Below, piece after piece: positions 59,750 to 64,000 of a stretch of 64,000 nt of DNA. The stretch is from Oryzias latipes (lineage: Eukaryota; Chordata; Actinopteri; Beloniformes; Adrianichthyidae). The position numbers and the translations under genes are program-made. Below the pieces are notes generated by a model. That model had not been told where the DNA came from, made no database searches, and worked only from the letters and a program-made list of their open reading frames with translations. Each line of letters opens with the position of its first letter. Positions within the stretch are counted from its first letter, which is position 1. Location: assembly GCF_002234675.1 (NCBI RefSeq), contig NC_019862.2:19344796-19408795 (forward strand), given 5' to 3'.

Positions 59750-61092
59750 TCATCCATTTGTGGTGTCAGCAGCGAGGCTTTCCAAGAGACCTCTATAAAT
59801 GTCCGAGCGGAGAAACCGTGGGTACGAGTCTCTTTCCATCAGCCCATAAACTATCTTCTGAGCTTCGTCAAAGCACTGCGTAGTGGGAGTCTTGACGTTC
59901 CTTTTGATCTGCTCTCGAGTGTGATAGTCAATGTTGATCTGCAATGAGACACACAGATAGGAATGAAGGGATTTAAGCCAAGAGTAAAAGATGTGAAATT
60001 TTACATCTTGGCTTTTTTCTCTGTGCTTGACTTACCTCTTTAGGTGACTCTGCTTTGATAAACTGCTCATAAATCTTCTTGGCCTTTGAGGACATTCGGT
60101 ATGAAGACCTACTTTTCTTGTAGTCCTCACAGGTGAGCCAGAATTCAATATTCTCATCACTGTGTTCAGATTTGAGAAAGTTATGAAAGGTAGCCAGTCC
60201 ATCTGGGGAAAGAACAAAAACAGAACCCTTTTTTATCCCTATTCAGCTTTTTATAAACCACTTATTTTGTTTAAACTCAAACTCAATTTCATGTTTGAAC
60301 AGTCTTTTCATTCTCAGGAGTAAAAAAACCTACATTTAGACTCAAGCAGCCTTTCCAGTGACTGTGACCATTGTTGGGTATCGTCTAAACTTAGCCTGCT
60401 GGGAGAGAATGTAAGTTGGATTAGTCAACAAGAATCCAATTTGTGAAAAAAAAAAAAAAAAAAAAAAGAAAAATCAAGAGGGACGCAGATGAAAACTGTT
60501 CAGAACCTCATCACAGATTGTATTGCTTATCAAATTCAGACAAAAATGTTCAACCCTGAGATGTGGTACTGTGCGTGCATACTTTGCCAAAGCAAACATT
60601 ATGTCTCTAGATGATTTGAATCTTTTCATGATGCCATAGATGGAAATGATTGGAGACGGCTGGCTATTTTAAAACTGAAATGTATGCAAAACAGTCCATA
60701 AGCACGTTTACCTCGACGTTTGGGAAAACATGCACTGGAGTCGGCATATAAAGTTCTTTCCCCTGTGGAGAAATGAAGTAGAGAGAATGAAAAAAAAGTT
60801 TGCTGGGATTCAATTACACAATAATACATTTGTCAGTCCTTGCAATGTAAGTAATTAAAAAAGGGAAGCCATTTGAAATGCTCAATATCTGAGTTTTAGG
60901 AAGGTGTCATGAACCTTTCATTGATTTGTTTATAGTTTTCTTAAAAATCTACTAAAGAAACAATCACCAAGCACAAATTCAAATTGGAAACATCAGTTAA
61001 AAGTTCACTCACATGTTCCTGTTCCTTGTACTGTTTTCTCTGTCCATGATGAAGTCCTGTCTCTTGAGCGGTTCCTCGATTAAGCTGGTCAT
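59750..61092 (-). CDS. R4-family RGS protein, RGS13/RGS1-like (five coding exons)
   Basis: GTPase-activating protein for heterotrimeric G alpha subunits. Coding exons, minus strand: 61092-61013, 60762-60712, 60395-60334, 60202-60036 and 59938-59750 (80+51+62+167+189 nt; 182 aa), all GT/AG. The N terminus is short with a cysteine-containing segment ([16 protein letters not shown]), recalling RGS13, which has paired cysteines there. The RGS domain starts at [14 protein letters not shown], then [48 protein letters not shown] and ends DTTNG. EHSDENI, SPKEINID and [10 protein letters not shown] favour RGS13; KTPT.CFDEAQK also recalls RGS1. Synteny next to rgs2 also supports RGS13. The residues equivalent to human RGS2 C106/N184/E191 are Ser, Asp and Arg, the usual Galpha-i-type set. 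Start chosen as the first in-frame ATG after an upstream TGA; a second lies at 61047. Confidence 0.85.
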
Positions 61093-61190
61093 TGTTTTGT
61101 CAGCTCCAGAGTTTCAGCTTCTCCGTCTTGAACATGCTGCGACTAAGAAGCACTCCGAAAGACCCCCCCACCTCCTCCTCCTCTGTTGCG

Positions 61191-61197
61191 TTTTATA
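61191..61197 (-). promoter_or_regulatory. TATA box of the RGS13-like gene
   Basis: TATAAAA on the minus strand, 100 bp before the first ATG. Predicted transcription start near 61165 and a 5' UTR of about 75 nt. Confidence 0.5.
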
Positions 61198-62659
61198 CAG
61201 AGGTTTCCTGTCGCAATTTACAGAGGCTGCTGTGATGCATCAGCAGCTCAAGACAGACCAAAGAGGAAGCACTCCTTCCCCCTCCTTGGCTTGAATCTCC
61301 TCTCCTCCAACTTCACAGTTCGAAGCAACACATGTGTGGCTCCCTCCTCTTGATGCCTCTCTCCCTATTATCTCTCCTCACTTCTTTTCCTTTTCCCTCT
61401 CTGTACGCGTCTGATTCCCCCTCCTTACTCAACTGACCAAACAAACAACAGGCTCAAAGCGGACTGTGTTCCCATTATTTTAAGTCGTGCTGCCTGGATG
61501 CAAATGAAAGTAACAGAGATAGGCAAATTGTGACCTTCTCACGTGCGTTGTAGCTCTCCCACTGCATGAGACTGAATATGTTTGCCGTTTTGCCAGCTAT
61601 TTATTTCAAAAAGAAAGAAAATGGAGAATTAGTCGAAACTAAACCACAGCCACATATGAGGAAGAGGAAATAGCAAAATATTGCAACAGAAAAGCTGAGT
61701 GAGTGGGGTGGCAGGAAGTCAGGCAGACTGACACGGCTTTCATGACCCGTCTCCTGTGTGAAAATAGTGTTTAAACTTCAATGTGAGCCGAGGCTTGACC
61801 AAAACTCAAGTAGTGTACAGAAGAAATTCATTAACGTTAAAAAAAATGGTCATCACTCATTAGAAATGTCACTAAATTAATTCAAAGACTCAAGAGACAA
61901 AACTCGAGATTTTGTTTTATTTTTATTAAAAGGAGTAAAAAAAAGTCAATGAAAAGGAAACTGAAAGTTGATTTCTAAATGCTTTCTTTAGATGGGGACT
62001 TTCCTAGAAATGAAAGGGGTTGATACGTATCAATTTTAAGAGTTAAAAGTAACACTGCTGCCAATGTCAGCAGACTCACATTTTCGCTGGAGCAAAGCCT
62101 CTTTACATCTGAGCCTGTTCGTTGTTAAAGGGACTGGGAACTGACAGGGGTGAGGACAAACAACTTGGGTCGACCAGACATCGAAAAGCCCTCAGAGAAC
62201 TTGCAGTAAACTGGACAGGGCCTTGGCAGGAAATTTTGGATGACATGAATCCAGTAAAGAAATGTTGACCTCCTTTTGTTTCATGAACACCACAGATTAA
62301 GAATCGCTTCCAGGTATTTTTCATGGTGTTTCAGAGTTTTTGCCCAAAGCTCAAACAGACATGAAAATGTTTCAAGTTTGTCAGGAATTCAAGAGTTTTT
62401 TTAGTTTTGAAGATGGCAGTTCTTGGAGTTTGCATGTCTCTTTACAAGTCCACATTAGGCTTAATTTCTTATTGAGGCAGTTCATATTAAAGCTTTGTCT
62501 TTCTCAAATAAAACCCTTGTATAGTCATAACAGCTGCAACTCGAGTCCAAGTCAAGCGCTTAAGTCCTCATCTCAAGAACAAAGATCAAAACTGCTGATC
62601 TTAAATCGATGTTGGAATGCTTGACACTCAACAACCAACCAAGGGGGTTGAGAACCACC
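61198..62659. other. Upstream flank of the RGS13-like gene
   Basis: Pyrimidine-rich near the promoter, otherwise AT-rich. No gene or clear repeat that I can support. Confidence 0.5.
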
Positions 62660-62785
62660 AAATGGTTCCCGAGCATGGCTGTGTCTGCAGCTCACCGCTC
62701 CCCCAGGGGATGGGTCTAATGAGGAGAACAAATTTCACACACCTAGGTGTGTGTGACAGATAGTGGGACTTTAACTTTAACTTTG
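62660..62785 (+). mobile_element. SINE 3' fragment
   Basis: CTGCAGCTCACCGCTCCCCC, then GGGGATGGG, AACAAATTTCACACACCTAG and GTGTGTGTGAC, ending in a TTTAACTTTAACTTT tail. The core CTGCAGCTCACC...CCCCAGGGGATGGGTC is shared with the SINE at 44013-44238, so the two belong to related SINE families. The tRNA head is missing. Confidence 0.6.
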
Positions 62786-64000
62786 AATCTTTTTGTGTTG
62801 TTTTGCTTAAGCAGTCGGTCCTGAGTGACTGCTAACTTGAATTGAAAAGCATTAAAAAAGATCAAATTAGTTATCTGTAAATAAAGTTGCTGTATTTTTT
62901 TTTGCCCAAGTATTTTTAAAATAAGTTTTGCAGATGAATATACGTACCTTCATTAATTACAGTTAAAGCTGCTCTAAATATTGTATGAAAATAATATAAT
63001 TTGAACTTCAGTACAACACCTTTTGACTTTAGGTAGATGAGACTTTCTCATAGTTAAAGGCAAAATTACTAGTGCATTACTGTGTATAATTTAAATATTT
63101 TAAAGCTGATAATAAACAGCATTTGGTCAGTGCTTTGCTTGTTCCAGTTTGTTGTGAATAAATTTGAGCATTTATAGTCTGAGGTGTAAAAGTCTGATTT
63201 AAATGTGTTTCACACTCAGCCTTCAGACTAATGATTTCTTTGAAGTGACATGGTTGAATGTGTATTTATTTTTATTTTTGAAAAAAAACACACAAAAAAA
63301 ACATGCTTTTACATACTGCTTTCTTGACCAAACTGGTCCTCTAGCTTGGGATCATTGAAATCCATATTTAGCCCAAAAATGGTTGAAGGAACTGAAGCGT
63401 AATAAAAGTTATAATCTATAGGAGGGATTTCATTAAATATCTTTGAATACACATTGGGCATCAGATTTCCCCATCAAGTGTTTAACTGTTTTGTGTCACT
63501 GTCACTTCCTTCAAGCAACCATGGTAACAGTGCTGTGCAGTGAGAAACAGTGACAGATTGTGTGTGAAGTATAGTACACCATGTGATGAGGACGATGTGA
63601 GACCTTCTTGATTTATCGAGAACAACCCCTGACACCTAAGTTTACTCAGAGTTATTGACGTATTATTTTGAAATGAATTGTGGTTTTCTTAATAGAAGAT
63701 GATAAGAAAATTGTTTCATCCTGCAGTTCATGTGCTTCTCATCCACAGGTGATATACTGTACATAATCTCATTCATTCACAATACTTCTTTCGCAAGAAA
63801 ATTTCTCCAAAAAAACTGTTAAATCTGGTTGGATTTTAGGTTAAGTTGATTGATCATTGTACCCCTACATGTATGAGTTGCAGGATTTAGCTATCAAGTC
63901 AATGGGATTGTTTATGTTTCAAATATTTATAATCCATTCTCAAAATATTCACACAGTTGTTAAAAGAGACTAACATTTTTGGGGGATTTGTCCTAAACTG
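62786..64000. other. Intergenic, no gene recognised
   Basis: AT-rich terminal stretch without a supported feature. Confidence 0.5.

Noticed and set aside
1-64000. CRISPR arrays, bacterial operons, phage genes
   Set aside because: Introns, LINEs, SINEs and vertebrate genes show a eukaryotic nuclear locus; no array-like repeats were seen.

Overview
The window is vertebrate, almost certainly teleost fish, nuclear DNA. It is AT-rich with GT-AG introns, and its gene order matches human chromosome 1q31 (GLRX2, UCHL5, RGS2, then another small R4-type RGS gene). It is full of fish-type repeats: RTE and L2 LINEs, hAT, Harbinger and piggyBac-like DNA transposons, solo LTRs and a tRNA-derived SINE. I cannot fix the species; a percomorph such as a medaka or cichlid relative would fit.

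Layout. glrx2 (1085-2728, +, three coding exons, 134 aa) is followed by uchl5 (3550-16210, +, 11 coding exons, 329 aa), a proteasome- and INO80-associated deubiquitinase. Nearly 9 kb of uchl5 lies in intron 3, a nest of mobile elements: an L1-like ORF1 element split by a hAT transposon, which itself carries a Harbinger-type element, followed by a complete RTE-type LINE with an uninterrupted 997-codon ORF and a 17-bp target-site duplication. rgs2 (19909-21172, -, five coding exons, 196 aa) converges on uchl5. A 1000-N gap covers 27687-28686. After it, 28687-44413 repeats 11949-27686 almost base for base, giving a second partial uchl5 (exons 4-11) and a second complete rgs2. From 44414 on the sequence is unique: repeats, two solo LTRs of one family, then an RGS13/RGS1-like gene (59750-61092, -, 182 aa).

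The main result concerns the assembly. The 15.7-kb direct duplication runs exactly into both edges of a round-number gap. The middle of the two copies keeps a constant offset with identical ORFs, while indels cluster at the 3' end of the left copy and the 5' end of the right copy. That is what two unmerged overlapping contig ends look like, so the real locus probably has one uchl5 and one rgs2.

The genes are a conserved syntenic block rather than a pathway: a thiol oxidoreductase, a deubiquitinase and two GTPase-activating proteins for heterotrimeric G proteins. The two RGS genes share exon structure (62- and 167-nt third and fourth exons) and are ancient tandem paralogues. They differ at the three residues known in human RGS2 to govern Galpha-q versus Galpha-i preference. 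I found no convincing new protein system. The items of interest are the false duplication, the datable transposon nest, the intact RTE element, several perfect inverted repeats and the start-codon and promoter layout of rgs2.
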